Origin: Spirosoma sp.
GTDB taxonomy: Bacteria > Bacteroidota > Bacteroidia > Cytophagales > Spirosomataceae
DNA length: 64,000 bases
Reading direction: 5' to 3'
NCBI RefSeq assembly: GCF_026391055.1
Contig: NZ_JAPLET010000010.1
Coordinates: forward strand, 248,001-312,000
Shown here: positions 1-9,824 of the stretch, in pieces
Layout of the letters: each line of letters begins with the position of its first letter
Position numbering within the stretch: position 1 is the stretch's first letter
Translations under genes and position numbers: made by a program
Notes under the pieces: model-generated
The model's database searches: none
The model's input: the letters and a program-made list of their open reading frames with translations, nothing else
Told to the model about the DNA's origin: nothing

Positions 1-2
1 AG

Positions 3-2036
3 CGCGGCAACTTCCGCATTAACTCCGACCATGCCATCAGCAAGCGTTTCTCGTTCGGACAAACACTGACCATCTCATACGATGATAAACTCAACGAAGT
101 AAGCGCCGGTGGCCGGACACAGGTTCAGAACATGATCCGCATGACGCCTTACATGCCCATTGAAGACCCTACCTTGCTCGGTGGCTACCGTGGCCCCGAC
201 GGGTCCGACGGGTCTGACCCCCAAAATCCGGTGCGGGCTGCCCTACAGGACCAGAGCAACACCCAGCGCATGAAAATCCTGGGAAGTGCTTATGTCGATG
301 TCAAGATCATTGACGGACTTACCTACCGCCTGCGCGGAGGTATCGACTATGTAACGGCGCGGACCTTTTCCTTTCTGCCAATTTACAGCGAGAGCTTCAA
401 CGCCCGGGCGCTTGCCAACGTTTCCGACGACCGGCTGACGTACGCATCACCTCTGATCTCGAACCAGTTAACCTACGAGAAAACGTTTGGCAAACACAGC
501 CTCAATGTCGTTGCCGTAGCCGAACGACAGGCAGGCAACAGCCTGCAAATAGTGGGTACAGGCCAGGCCGCTTCAAATACGATCCGGGAGCTGAGCGCCG
601 TTATCAGTACGAGTGCGGGTTTAAGTGGCACACGCTCCCAAAACGTGCTACTGTCGTATCTGGGCCGCCTGAACTACGAATATGCCGGTAAGTACCTGCT
701 GGGTGCCTCGTTCCGGCGGGACGGTTCGTCGCGGTTTGCACCAGGCAACAAGTGGGGTAATTTCCCGTCGGTATCGGCGGGCTGGCGGATTAGTGAAGAA
801 GCCTTCCTGAAAAATGTACCGGCCATTTCGGAACTGAAAGTTCGTGCCAGCTACGGTACGATGGGCTTCAATGGTATCGGCGATTACTCGTGGCAGGTAG
901 CCGTATCCCAGAACACGAACGCCATCATCGGGGGCGACCGTACGCAGGGAACCTACTTCGACCGTCTGGGCAACACCGACCTGCGGTGGGAAGTAACGAA
1001 GATGAGTAACGTTGGGCTCGACCTGGGCTTGTTCAGCAACAGCATCACCCTTTCGGCAGAAGTTTACCAGCGAAATACGGACGGACTGATTCTAAACCAG
1101 CCTATTGCGCCATCCATCGGCTATTCGCAATCGCCCATCGTCAATGTGGGCAGCATGCGGAATACGGGGGTCGAAATGCAACTCGGCTATAACAAAACGA
1201 AAGGCGCTCTCCGGTTCAACGCATCGGGCAACATCAGCTTTATCAACAATAAAGTGCTGAGCCTTGGGCCCACCGTGTCGCCCCTGCTCAATGGTGCCAA
1301 CGCCGATTACGGCGGATTCGACATCACCCGTACCGAAGCCGGTCAGTCAATTCAATATTTCTACGGCTGGAAAGTAGCAGGTATCTTCCAGAATGCCGAC
1401 GAGATTAAATCGGCCCCAACGCAGGACAATGCCGCGCCCGGCGACCTTCGCTTTGTCGATGCAAACGGCGATGGCAAGATCGACGCCAGCGACCGGGTAA
1501 ACCTGGGCAGCTTCCTGCCGAAATTCACCTATGGGCTGAACCTGTCGGCCAACTACCGCGGCTTCGATCTATCGATGTTCTTCCAGGGTGTGCAGGGCAA
1601 CAAAATTTACAACGGCGTAAAAGTTCTTGAGCAGGGTATGCTCCGGTTGTTCAATGCTGGAACGGATGTACTGCGGGCCTGGACACCAACAAATACGGTT
1701 ACCGACGTACCCCGTGCCGTCGATGGTGACCCCAATGGTAACTCGCGTACCTCTGATCGGTTCATTGAGGATGGCTCTTACTTACGGCTGAAAAACCTGA
1801 GCATTGGCTATTCAGTACCAGCGGGTGCATTACAGGCATTTTCGCGCGGAACCCTGAGCCGGGCGCGGGTCTATGTAGCATCAACCAATCTGCTGACGTT
1901 TACGAAATACACTGGCTACGATCCGGAAGTGGGTTCGCGCACCAGCAATACCAACCCAACGCTGACCAATGGTATCGACTACGGACAGTTTCCGCAGGCA
2001 CGCACCTTCATGGTAGGTCTTCAACTTGGTTTTTAA
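3..2036 (+). CDS. SusC/RagA-family TonB-linked outer membrane protein, 5'-truncated by the window
   Basis: This is the C-terminal 677 residues of a SusC/RagA receptor, a TonB-dependent beta-barrel that imports oligosaccharides or peptides with a SusD lid. The frame is open from base 3, so the signal peptide, carboxypeptidase-like domain and plug lie upstream of the window. Visible family marks are many alternating aromatic/polar strands, a DANGDGKIDASDR calcium-loop-like segment, the late LRLKNLSIGYSVP strand, and a C-terminal phenylalanine after VGLQLGF, the usual outer-membrane insertion signal. The SusD partner starts 24 bases downstream, so the two form an operon. The substrate cannot be told from this part. 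Confidence 0.95.
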   Translation, partial: RGNFRINSDHAISKRFSFGQTLTISYDDKLNEVSAGGRTQVQNMIRMTPYMPIEDPTLLGGYRGPDGSDGSDPQNPVRAALQDQSNTQRMKILGSAYVDVKIIDGLTYRLRGGIDYVTARTFSFLPIYSESFNARALANVSDDRLTYASPLISNQLTYEKTFGKHSLNVVAVAERQAGNSLQIVGTGQAASNTIRELSAVISTSAGLSGTRSQNVLLSYLGRLNYEYAGKYLLGASFRRDGSSRFAPGNKWGNFPSVSAGWRISEEAFLKNVPAISELKVRASYGTMGFNGIGDYSWQVAVSQNTNAIIGGDRTQGTYFDRLGNTDLRWEVTKMSNVGLDLGLFSNSITLSAEVYQRNTDGLILNQPIAPSIGYSQSPIVNVGSMRNTGVEMQLGYNKTKGALRFNASGNISFINNKVLSLGPTVSPLLNGANADYGGFDITRTEAGQSIQYFYGWKVAGIFQNADEIKSAPTQDNAAPGDLRFVDANGDGKIDASDRVNLGSFLPKFTYGLNLSANYRGFDLSMFFQGVQGNKIYNGVKVLEQGMLRLFNAGTDVLRAWTPTNTVTDVPRAVDGDPNGNSRTSDRFIEDGSYLRLKNLSIGYSVPAGALQAFSRGTLSRARVYVASTNLLTFTKYTGYDPEVGSRTSNTNPTLTNGIDYGQFPQARTFMVGLQLGF

Positions 2037-2060
2037 GAAACAGACATAAACAACGTCATT

Positions 2061-3596
2061 ATGAAATCTACATATTGGACCTCGGGTATCGTGGCAATGG
2101 GGCTGCTCTTCGGATGCAGCACCAGCAGCCTGGATAAAGTGAATCCCAACCAGGTCATTACCGCCAATTATTACAAAAACTCGGCCGAGTTGCTCAAAGG
2201 CGTCAATGCGGTTTATGCCGTCTGGCAAAGCGCCAACCTGACCGGCCGCGAATGGTTCTTCCTGCACGATCTCCGCTCCGACGATGTAGCCTCGGGTGGC
2301 GGGCAACTGGAAGCACCCCGAAATCAGATACTATCAGGTGCGCAAAACCCCGGAAACGGCGTTGCACTATCCGTCTGGAATGGTCTTTACCGCGTTATCC
2401 ACCGGGCCAACGTAGTGATTGACAATGGCCCTGCCGTTACGGACAATCCTACTTTGGCGAAACGGGCAGTGGCCGAAGCGAAGTTTCTCCGTGCCATGGC
2501 TTACTTCGATCTGACAACACTATGGGGAGCCGTTCCGCTCTATACCAACTATGTTACCGAAGTAGATGGTACCAAAGCAAAATCGTCGGTCGATGAAATT
2601 TATACCCTGCTAACCACCGATCTGCTGGCCGTTCAGACCGATTTACCCGCCACAGCTACCGGAGCCGACCTGGGCCGGGCTACCAAAGGGGCGGCTCAGG
2701 CACTGCTGGCACGGGTTTATATGCAGAAAGGCGATTATGCCAGTGCAAAAACCCAGCTTCAGTCGATCATCAGTTCGGGGCTTTATAAACTGACGGCTAA
2801 CTACCTCGACAACTTCATCGAAGAAACTGAATTCAACACTGAGTCGATCTTCGAGATTGGTTTCTCGAAAATTGGTGATTTTAACTGGGACGGCGATGGC
2901 AATGATAATGGCGCTAACGAAACCATGACCCGTAGCCAGGAGTATTCGGCCATTGGCTGGCGAAACCTGATTCCATCAGATGGCTTGCTGAACGAATACG
3001 AAAACACGGCTAAAGGCGACGCCAAAACGGACCCGCGCCTAAAGTATAACTTCTACTTCATTGGCGATGCGTACAATAATGGCCTGAATACGTTGATGGA
3101 GTCCCAGGTGCAGGGCAACACGTCTGTTGTGAATGGGGTGACGCAGAAAGTTAGCTGGCGGAAATACACGGCGATGTACAAGAACAATGAAACCTTCTAT
3201 ACATCCGGCATCAATATGCGGCTGATCCGGTATGCAGAAGTGTTGCTGATGATGGCCGAAGCAGAGAACGAAACCGGCAACAGTGCCAACGCCATTGCGC
3301 TGCTCAATCAGGTGCGGGCACGGGCAAGCGTAGCGATGCCACCCTATCCTACGGCTACCTATCCCGTCAACAGCAAAGCCGAAGTGTTCCGGGCTGTCGT
3401 CCATGAAAAACGGGTTGAACAGGCGGGCGAACAGATTCGCAACCGGGATATTCTGCGCTGGCGGGCTCAAAACAAACTTCAAGCCGAGCCAATATCCTAT
3501 TTTGCCAAGGGGAAACAGGAACTGCTGCCTATCCCACAGCAAGAGCTGGACAACAATAGTAAGCTGACCCAGAAAGATCAGAATCCGGGATATTAA
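2061..3596 (+). CDS. SusD/RagB-family nutrient-binding outer membrane lipoprotein
   Basis: A 511-residue surface lipoprotein that caps the SusC barrel and binds the imported nutrient. The N-terminus is a signal sequence with a lipobox ending at Cys19 (LLFGC). The TPR-like helices seen in SusD proteins are visible as AKFLRAMAYFDL, ALLARVYMQKGDYASA and YAEVLLMMAEAENETG. The C-terminal block with RNRDILRWR and ELLPIPQQEL, ending in NPGY, is the usual SusD end. It follows the SusC gene directly and is followed by a terminator hairpin, so this pair closes the operon. The ligand is unknown. Confidence 0.95.
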   Translation: MKSTYWTSGIVAMGLLFGCSTSSLDKVNPNQVITANYYKNSAELLKGVNAVYAVWQSANLTGREWFFLHDLRSDDVASGGGQLEAPRNQILSGAQNPGNGVALSVWNGLYRVIHRANVVIDNGPAVTDNPTLAKRAVAEAKFLRAMAYFDLTTLWGAVPLYTNYVTEVDGTKAKSSVDEIYTLLTTDLLAVQTDLPATATGADLGRATKGAAQALLARVYMQKGDYASAKTQLQSIISSGLYKLTANYLDNFIEETEFNTESIFEIGFSKIGDFNWDGDGNDNGANETMTRSQEYSAIGWRNLIPSDGLLNEYENTAKGDAKTDPRLKYNFYFIGDAYNNGLNTLMESQVQGNTSVVNGVTQKVSWRKYTAMYKNNETFYTSGINMRLIRYAEVLLMMAEAENETGNSANAIALLNQVRARASVAMPPYPTATYPVNSKAEVFRAVVHEKRVEQAGEQIRNRDILRWRAQNKLQAEPISYFAKGKQELLPIPQQELDNNSKLTQKDQNPGY

Positions 3597-3636
3597 ACAT
3601 TACTTTTTCTGAATTACCAACCTAATTTGAATAGTC

Positions 3637-3676
3637 AATCCCCGGCTGACCATCGCGTCAATCGGGGATTTTTTCT
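3637..3676 (+). terminator. Rho-independent terminator after the SusC/SusD operon
   Basis: Arms AATCCCCG (3637-3644) and CGGGGATT (3663-3670) are followed by a T run, as expected for intrinsic termination on the plus strand. It lies between the SusD stop and the next lipoprotein gene, so that gene probably has its own promoter. Confidence 0.75.
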
Positions 3677-3687
3677 ATATTTCAAGT

Positions 3688-6600
3688 ATGCATTACTTAC
3701 ACAGGCTGACTGGGCTTCTGGCACTCATATTGGTTGGCTGTACGCATCCATTGCCACGATTCGAACGACTAACAGCCCGTGAAACCGGCATCGACTTTGC
3801 CAATACCATTACAGAAAGCGATTCGCTGAATGTGCTGGAATTTGAATATCTCTATAACGGGGGTGGTGTTGGCGTTGGTGATTTCAACGGTGATGGCCAA
3901 CAGGACGTGTTCTTTGCCGGAAATCAGGTTTCGAGCCGGCTGTACCTCAACAAAGGCGATTTCAAATTTGAGGACGTAACCGACTCAGCAGGCGTTGACA
4001 CTAACTACTGGTGTACGGGCGTAGCTGTAGCCGATATTAACCAGGACGGTCGGCAGGACATTTACGTATCGACCATTCACCCCAACCGCAACAAGGCCGT
4101 TCCGAATCTGCTCTTTCTCAATCAGGGAAACGACGCAAATGGCATTCCCCATTTTGTTGAATCGGCCCGGGCAGCCGGGTTAGCCGATTCGAGTTACTCT
4201 ACGCAAGCCACCTTTCTCGACTTTGACCGCGACGGCGATCTGGATCTGTTTCTGCTGACAAACGCCCTCGAAAATTTCAACCGGAACAACGTTATCGGCC
4301 CCCGAAACAACGGCTCCGCCCGGAGTGTAGATAAGCTGTTTAGAAATGAAGGAGTGAGGAGCGAGGAGTTAGGAGTGAGCAGCCAGCGTTCCGCAAGCCG
4401 GCCGCTCACTCCTAAATACAAAGACATTTCCGCCCAGGCGGGGCTGGTTCACGAAGGCTGGGGGTTGGGTGTCCTTATGAACGACGTAAATCAGGATGGG
4501 TGGCCAGATATTTATGTGGCCAATGACTTTCAGTCCAATGATGTATGGCTCGTCAACAATCGGGATGGAACGTTTAGTAACCGTATCGCCGAGACTCTGA
4601 AACACCAGAGCCATAACAGCATGGGGGTAGACATGGCCGACATAAACAATGACGGCCTGAATGACTTAGCCGTGGTGGATATGCTGCCGGATGATAACCT
4701 ACGGCAGAAAACCATGTTCTCTACCATTCCCTACGACCGCTTTCAAATGGCCCGTCGGCTTGGTTACCAACCGCAGTACATTCGGAATGTACTTCAATTG
4801 AATAGAGGGTTTGGAGCAGCGGGCAAAGAGCCCCCCCTATCCCCTGTGCCTCACTTTTCAGACATTAGCTATCTGGCCGGAACAGCGGCAACCGACTGGA
4901 GTTGGAGTGCCCTTTTCTCGGATCTCGACAATGACGGTTTCTCGGATTTACTGATTACAAATGGCTACCGCAAAGACATCACCGATCTGGATTTCACCAG
5001 CTATAACCGGGATGATGGCAACTTCGGCACTGATGCCGACCGACGCGCTCAACTACTGAAACGGATTGTTGATCTGGAGCCTGTCTACAAACCTAATTTC
5101 CTCTTCCACAATACCGGCGATCTCCACTTTACCAATGTCGCTACCGACTGGGGCCTGACCGAATCTTCCTTCACGAACGGCACCGCCTATGCTGACTTCG
5201 ACAACGATGGCGATCTGGATCTGGTTATGAACAACATCAACGATCCGGCTTTCATCTACCGCAATCGCACCGTTGAAAACGCAGAATCCTCCCCAAAAAC
5301 GCATTTCCTGCGTATAAACCTTGTGGGTAAACCAGGTAATCGGGAGGGCATTGGTGCGAAAGTGGCCATGTGGGCAAACGGACAGTTGCACTACACCGAA
5401 TACACCCGGCAACGAGGCTACCAATCCACTATGGCATCGGGCATTCATGTCGGACTGGGCTTGGCCAGACGCATCGACTCATTAAAAATAGTCTGGCCAA
5501 CGGGCAACGGCCAAACGCTTACCAACCTGGCCGCTGATCGGCTACTGACGCTGGATGAGCGAAATGCGGGACTTCAACCTGAATCATTTTTGCAACTACA
5601 ACCTTCTGTTTCCCCTTTACTAACAGAAATCACCTCGCCAAACGGTCTTGACTACCAACATCAGGAAGACGACTTTGTGGATTATAAAGCCCAGCAGACG
5701 CTTCTCCCACACAAACATTCACAAATTGGTCCGGGGCTGGCGGCTGGCGATGTAGACGGCAACGGGCTGGATGATATTTACATTGCGGGCAGTGCTTATA
5801 AAGGGGGTACGTTCTTTCTTCAGCAGAAAAACCAACCCCTGGCACCCGTTTCGTTCCGGCGGAAAGACCAGCCAGCAAAAAAACCGGAAGAAACCGGCGT
5901 TCTCCTCTTCGATGCGGATAACGATGGAGACCTCGACCTCTATACCGTTCATGGCAGCACAGAATTTGGCCGGAATGAAACCGTTTGCCAGGATAGCCTG
6001 TACCTGAACGATGGAAAAGGTAATTTCCGTGCGTCGCCGAATGCCTTACCCAACACGATGTCCAGTGGCTCATGCGTTGTTGCCACCGACTTCGACCACG
6101 ACGGCGATTTAGATTTGTTCATTGGCGGTCGTATCGTGCCGCAACGCTACCCGGAGCCCGCCCGGAGTTATATATTACGCAATGACAGCAAATCGGGCAC
6201 AGTCCGCTTCACCGATGTAACGGACCAACTGGCACCGGGCCTAAGCCGGGCGGGCTTAATCTGCTCGGCGCTCTGGACAGACGTCGACAACGATACTTGG
6301 CCCGATCTGATGCTGGCCGGGGAGCTTATGCCCATCACCGTTTTCAGAAACCAGCATGGTCATGCTTTTTCGATCATGCATATGCCGGAACTGGCGAAGG
6401 CCGTTGGGTTCTGGAACAGTCTCTCGGCGGGTGATTTCGACAATGACGGCGACATGGATTATGTAGCCGGAAATAGCGGCCTGAACAGCCGATTACAGCC
6501 TTCGGCCAACCAACCCGTATCTGTCTACGCAGCAGACTACGACAAAAACGGCACGCTGGACCCCATACTGAGCTTTTTCAATGGTGGCACGGAATATCCC

Positions 6601-7263
6601 TTTCACCCACGCGATGTGCTGACGGACCAGATTCCTTCCTTCAAAAAGAAGATGACGACCTATGCTGCTTATGGCAATACAACGCTATCGAATCTGTTAT
6701 CGACCGACGAGCAAAAGCTTGCACTGGTTAAACGAGTGACTTATTCGGCATCGGCTTATATCGAAAATAGGGCGGGTAGTTTTGTGGTTCATGCCTTACC
6801 TATTGAAGCTCAATTTTCTCCCGTATTCGGCAGTTCGATCACAGACCTTAACCACGACGGCAATCTGGACGTCCTGCTGGCAGGCAACGATTACTCGACC
6901 GAAGTTCTCTCGGGCTGGCAGGATGCCGGGCTTGGGTTATGCCTACTGGGTGATGGGCGGGGCCACTTCAAACCACTTTCGCCGGCTCAGTCGGGCTTTG
7001 TCGTTGATGGAGATGCCAAAGCACTGGCCAGCCTATTAGTAGCGAATGGGCAGTTGTGGTACATAACTACGCAAAATAATGGTCCTGTACGGGTATTTAC
7101 CGCAACCTCGCCTGGTACGATCTATCAGCGTGCCGCTCCTTCCATCCCTCGGCATGCAACAACCATGATACGGCGAAAACAGGAATTTAGCTATGGCAGC
7201 GGCTACCTCTCCCAGTCGTCGTGGGTTGTGCCCAGGACAGTTTCAGAAAAAAATCATAACTAA
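3688..7263 (+). CDS. Large FG-GAP/VCBS-repeat lipoprotein with ASPIC/UnbV domain (CRTAC1-like)
   Basis: A 1191-residue exported lipoprotein with a signal sequence and lipobox Cys18 (ILVGC). It carries many FG-GAP/VCBS blades with calcium-binding DxNxDGxxD loops (for example DFNGDGQQD, DFDRDGDLD, DFDNDGDLD, DLNHDGNLD), predicting two beta-propellers. An ASPIC/UnbV segment lies around residues 540-640 (GREGIGAKV, then ...GYQSTMASG and IDSLKIVWPTG). In Bacteroidota such proteins often sit beside SusC/SusD loci, and a surface carbohydrate or adhesion role is inferred only. Oddly, residues about 222-242 are encoded by a low-complexity repeat with an inverted partner (4351-4414). It replaces the short loop expected between LFRNEG and KYKDIS, and looks like an in-frame insertion. 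Confidence 0.9.
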   Translation: MHYLHRLTGLLALILVGCTHPLPRFERLTARETGIDFANTITESDSLNVLEFEYLYNGGGVGVGDFNGDGQQDVFFAGNQVSSRLYLNKGDFKFEDVTDSAGVDTNYWCTGVAVADINQDGRQDIYVSTIHPNRNKAVPNLLFLNQGNDANGIPHFVESARAAGLADSSYSTQATFLDFDRDGDLDLFLLTNALENFNRNNVIGPRNNGSARSVDKLFRNEGVRSEELGVSSQRSASRPLTPKYKDISAQAGLVHEGWGLGVLMNDVNQDGWPDIYVANDFQSNDVWLVNNRDGTFSNRIAETLKHQSHNSMGVDMADINNDGLNDLAVVDMLPDDNLRQKTMFSTIPYDRFQMARRLGYQPQYIRNVLQLNRGFGAAGKEPPLSPVPHFSDISYLAGTAATDWSWSALFSDLDNDGFSDLLITNGYRKDITDLDFTSYNRDDGNFGTDADRRAQLLKRIVDLEPVYKPNFLFHNTGDLHFTNVATDWGLTESSFTNGTAYADFDNDGDLDLVMNNINDPAFIYRNRTVENAESSPKTHFLRINLVGKPGNREGIGAKVAMWANGQLHYTEYTRQRGYQSTMASGIHVGLGLARRIDSLKIVWPTGNGQTLTNLAADRLLTLDERNAGLQPESFLQLQPSVSPLLTEITSPNGLDYQHQEDDFVDYKAQQTLLPHKHSQIGPGLAAGDVDGNGLDDIYIAGSAYKGGTFFLQQKNQPLAPVSFRRKDQPAKKPEETGVLLFDADNDGDLDLYTVHGSTEFGRNETVCQDSLYLNDGKGNFRASPNALPNTMSSGSCVVATDFDHDGDLDLFIGGRIVPQRYPEPARSYILRNDSKSGTVRFTDVTDQLAPGLSRAGLICSALWTDVDNDTWPDLMLAGELMPITVFRNQHGHAFSIMHMPELAKAVGFWNSLSAGDFDNDGDMDYVAGNSGLNSRLQPSANQPVSVYAADYDKNGTLDPILSFFNGGTEYPFHPRDVLTDQIPSFKKKMTTYAAYGNTTLSNLLSTDEQKLALVKRVTYSASAYIENRAGSFVVHALPIEAQFSPVFGSSITDLNHDGNLDVLLAGNDYSTEVLSGWQDAGLGLCLLGDGRGHFKPLSPAQSGFVVDGDAKALASLLVANGQLWYITTQNNGPVRVFTATSPGTIYQRAAPSIPRHATTMIRRKQEFSYGSGYLSQSSWVVPRTVSEKNHN
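4351..4414 (+). repeat. Period-7 word repeat with inverted partner, inside the FG-GAP gene
   Basis: From 4351 the sequence runs as imperfect 7-base words (GGAGTGA, GGAGCGA, then two more like them). TAGGAGTGAG at 4370-4379 has an exact inverted partner CTCACTCCTA at 4405-4414. It keeps the reading frame and encodes a Ser/Arg/Glu-rich stretch unlike the rest of the propeller. Its make-up matches the intergenic word-repeat hairpins elsewhere in the window, but only one word is present on the right side. Confidence 0.75.
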
Positions 7264-7302
7264 AAAAGAAATTGTACTTTTGGAAGCTATTCCACCTGCC
7301 AC

Positions 7303-8208
7303 ATGCGCTTTTTGTTACTGCTGATTTTTATGTTAACAAGTGCTTTTGTCCCGTCAGATTTGCCTATGTTCGACATACAGGGGCATCGGGGTTGCCGGGG
7401 GTTAATGCCAGAGAATACAGTACCCGCCTTCCTGAAAGCGCTGGAGCTGGGTGTAACCACACTGGAAATGGACGTAGTGATTAGTAAAGACCGGCAAGTC
7501 GTCGTGTCCCACGAACCTTACTTCAACGCAGCCTTTAGCATCGCTCCGGATGGCGTGCCAGTTGATAAGAAAGCGCAGAAAAATCTGGTTCTTTACACGA
7601 TGACCTATGCCGACATTAAACGCTATGATGTTGGCACTAACGGTAACCCGGCTTATCCCGAACAGAAAAAACTTAGCATCCATAAACCTTTGCTGAGTGA
7701 GGTACTTGAGCAGGCGGAAGCATACCGTAAGGCGCATAATCTTCCCCTCTTTTCGTACAACATAGAGATCAAAAGTGAGCCCTCAGAGTATGGTAAAAGC
7801 CAGCCCGAACCGACTGAGTTTTGTGAACTCGTTCAGGCAGTGCTAAAAAAACAGTTTCCGGCTGAGCGTGTTAACTCAAACCGGATTATTATTCAAAGCT
7901 TTGATTTTGCCATGCTAAAGCAATGGAAGAAGGGTGTTGCCGAAAGCGATTATCCACCTGTCCGGCTGTCAGCTTTGGTAGAAAACCTGCGCAGTCCGTC
8001 AACCAATCTCGATGAACTTGGCTTTACACCCGATATTTACAGTCCCTATTTCCGTCTGCTCAGCAAACGAAAAATCAACTGGTTGCACGAGCAGAACATC
8101 CGTGTTATTCCATGGACGGTTAATAACCGGGCAGACATGGAGCGACTAAAGCGGTGGGGCGTCGACGGATTGATTACGGACTATCCGGACCGGGCAAGCG
8201 GCTTGTAA
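7303..8208 (+). CDS. Secreted glycerophosphodiester phosphodiesterase
   Basis: A 301-residue GDPD-family TIM-barrel enzyme that hydrolyses glycerophosphodiesters to glycerol-3-phosphate and an alcohol. The first 18 residues form a signal peptide (MRFLLLLIFMLTSAFVPS), so it acts in the periplasm or is lipid-head-group scavenging. Catalytic and metal residues of the family are visible: His28-Arg29 in QGHRG, Glu37 in PENT, Glu55 and Asp57 in LEMD, and His70 in VVSHEP. The tail IPWTVNN and DGLITDYPD is also typical. It starts 39 bases after the FG-GAP gene on the same strand. A TACTTTTG at 7275-7282 resembles a Bacteroidota -7 box and could give it a separate promoter. Confidence 0.93.
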   Translation: MRFLLLLIFMLTSAFVPSDLPMFDIQGHRGCRGLMPENTVPAFLKALELGVTTLEMDVVISKDRQVVVSHEPYFNAAFSIAPDGVPVDKKAQKNLVLYTMTYADIKRYDVGTNGNPAYPEQKKLSIHKPLLSEVLEQAEAYRKAHNLPLFSYNIEIKSEPSEYGKSQPEPTEFCELVQAVLKKQFPAERVNSNRIIIQSFDFAMLKQWKKGVAESDYPPVRLSALVENLRSPSTNLDELGFTPDIYSPYFRLLSKRKINWLHEQNIRVIPWTVNNRADMERLKRWGVDGLITDYPDRASGL

Positions 8209-8278
8209 ACAGATTCTTTGGTTTTACGTTTTCATCTCTAACCTCTTCTATTTGGTTAGTTTATGTTATTTTAGCCCC

Positions 8279-9802
8279 ATGACTTTTCTAAATACCACGC
8301 TCAAATGGCTCCTTCAACGGCGATTGCCGCGCATCGAAGCTATGAAGCAAAACCCCGGAATGGTGCAGCAGAAAGTCTTTAATCAACTGATTCGGGCGGG
8401 TCGCCGAACGGATTGGGGCAAAAAGCACGCGTACAAATCAATCCAAACCATTCAGGATTTTCAGAAACAGGTACCTGTTTCGAGTTACGAAGACCTGTTC
8501 CCGTACATCGAACGCGTGCTGAAAGGTGAGAATAAAGTCCTTTGGCCATCGCCCGTACGCTGGTTTTCGAAGTCGTCCGGGACGACCAATGCACGGAGCA
8601 AATTTATTCCGGTTACGACCGAGTCGCTGGATGAGAGCCACTTCAAGGGCGGCAAGGACATGATGGCGCTGTATATTGCCAACAACCCCGATAGCCGGGC
8701 ATTTGAAGGCAAAGGCTTATCCATTGGGGGCAGTCTCCACCAGAATCCGTACGGAACCAACAGCGCAGCTGGCGATGTATCGGCAGTGGTCATGAAAAAT
8801 CTGCCTAGTTGGGCACAGTATATTCGAACACCCTCCCTTCAGGTCGCGCTGATGGACGAGTGGGAAGCCAAACTGGAGCGAATGGTTGAGCTTACCTCAC
8901 AGGAAAACGTGACCAGTATGTTGGGGACACCTACCTGGGGCATGGTGCTGATCGACCGAATCCTGGCCCGAACGGGTAAATCAAACATTCTGGAAGTATG
9001 GCCAAACTTTGAGGTTATGATGCACGGAGCGGTCAACTTCCAACCGTACCGTGAGTTGTTTCAGCAACATGTTTTTCCCTCCCAAAGCGTCAGGTATCAG
9101 GAGGTTTACAATGCATCGGAAGGCTTTTTTGCCATTCAGGACGATCTGTCGCGGGTGGGCGAAATGTTGCTGATGCTCGACTACGGCATTTTCTATGAAT
9201 TTGTCCCCATCCAGGAAGCTGACCAGCCATTTCCCAAAGCCCTTACCATCGAAGAAGTCGAGCTGGATAAAAATTACGCCCTCGTTGTTTCCACAAATGG
9301 CGGTCTTTGGCGCTATAAAGTGGGCGACACCGTACGATTTACCTCGCTTTATCCGCACCGTCTGAAGGTGAGCGGCCGAACCAAGCATTTTATCAATGCC
9401 TTCGGAGAAGAAGTGATTGTTGAAAATGCCGAAACGGCCATCACCAAAGCCTGTGAAGCCACCGGAGCCGTCATCACCGATTACACCGCCGGACCCAGCT
9501 ACATGAGCAACGGTGCCAATGGATGTCATGAGTGGGTCATCGAGTTCTCACAGGAACCAAGCGACCAGCAACGGTTCAATCAAATTCTGGATGATACCCT
9601 CCGCCGGATCAACTCCGACTACGACGCTAAACGGTATAACGATATGGTGCTCAAGCGCCCCCGTATTCATGTAGTACCGCCGGGTACATTTTATGCCTGG
9701 ATGAAACAGCGTGGCAAAATAGGCGGGCAACACAAAGTACCCCGCCTGGCTAACTCAAGAGAGTATCTGGACGATATTCTGCGGAAAGTCTTTGAAATAT
9801 AA
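8279..9802 (+). CDS. GH3 auxin-responsive promoter family protein (acyl-adenylate superfamily)
   Basis: A 507-residue member of the GH3 family, which in plants conjugates amino acids to acyl acids through an acyl-adenylate. Bacterial homologues are common in Bacteroidota and their substrate is unknown. The nucleotide-binding SSGTTNARSKFIP motif lies near residue 98, and the later blocks YNASEGFFAIQ, LWRYKVGDTVRFT and KLKVSGRTKHFINAFGEE match the family. I chose ATG 8279, because an upstream TTG at 8252 adds nine residues with no family resemblance. The gene is convergent with the GMC gene, with only 22 bases between the stops. Confidence 0.9.
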   Translation: MTFLNTTLKWLLQRRLPRIEAMKQNPGMVQQKVFNQLIRAGRRTDWGKKHAYKSIQTIQDFQKQVPVSSYEDLFPYIERVLKGENKVLWPSPVRWFSKSSGTTNARSKFIPVTTESLDESHFKGGKDMMALYIANNPDSRAFEGKGLSIGGSLHQNPYGTNSAAGDVSAVVMKNLPSWAQYIRTPSLQVALMDEWEAKLERMVELTSQENVTSMLGTPTWGMVLIDRILARTGKSNILEVWPNFEVMMHGAVNFQPYRELFQQHVFPSQSVRYQEVYNASEGFFAIQDDLSRVGEMLLMLDYGIFYEFVPIQEADQPFPKALTIEEVELDKNYALVVSTNGGLWRYKVGDTVRFTSLYPHRLKVSGRTKHFINAFGEEVIVENAETAITKACEATGAVITDYTAGPSYMSNGANGCHEWVIEFSQEPSDQQRFNQILDDTLRRINSDYDAKRYNDMVLKRPRIHVVPPGTFYAWMKQRGKIGGQHKVPRLANSREYLDDILRKVFEI

Positions 9803-9824
9803 GCTTCCTATACGTTAACGGGCT

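Noticed and set aside
4801..4860. A second in-frame insertion in the FG-GAP gene, encoding a Pro/Gly-rich segment (GFGAAGKEPPLSPVPH).
   Set aside because: It has no inverted partner or word period, so ordinary loop variation explains it as well.
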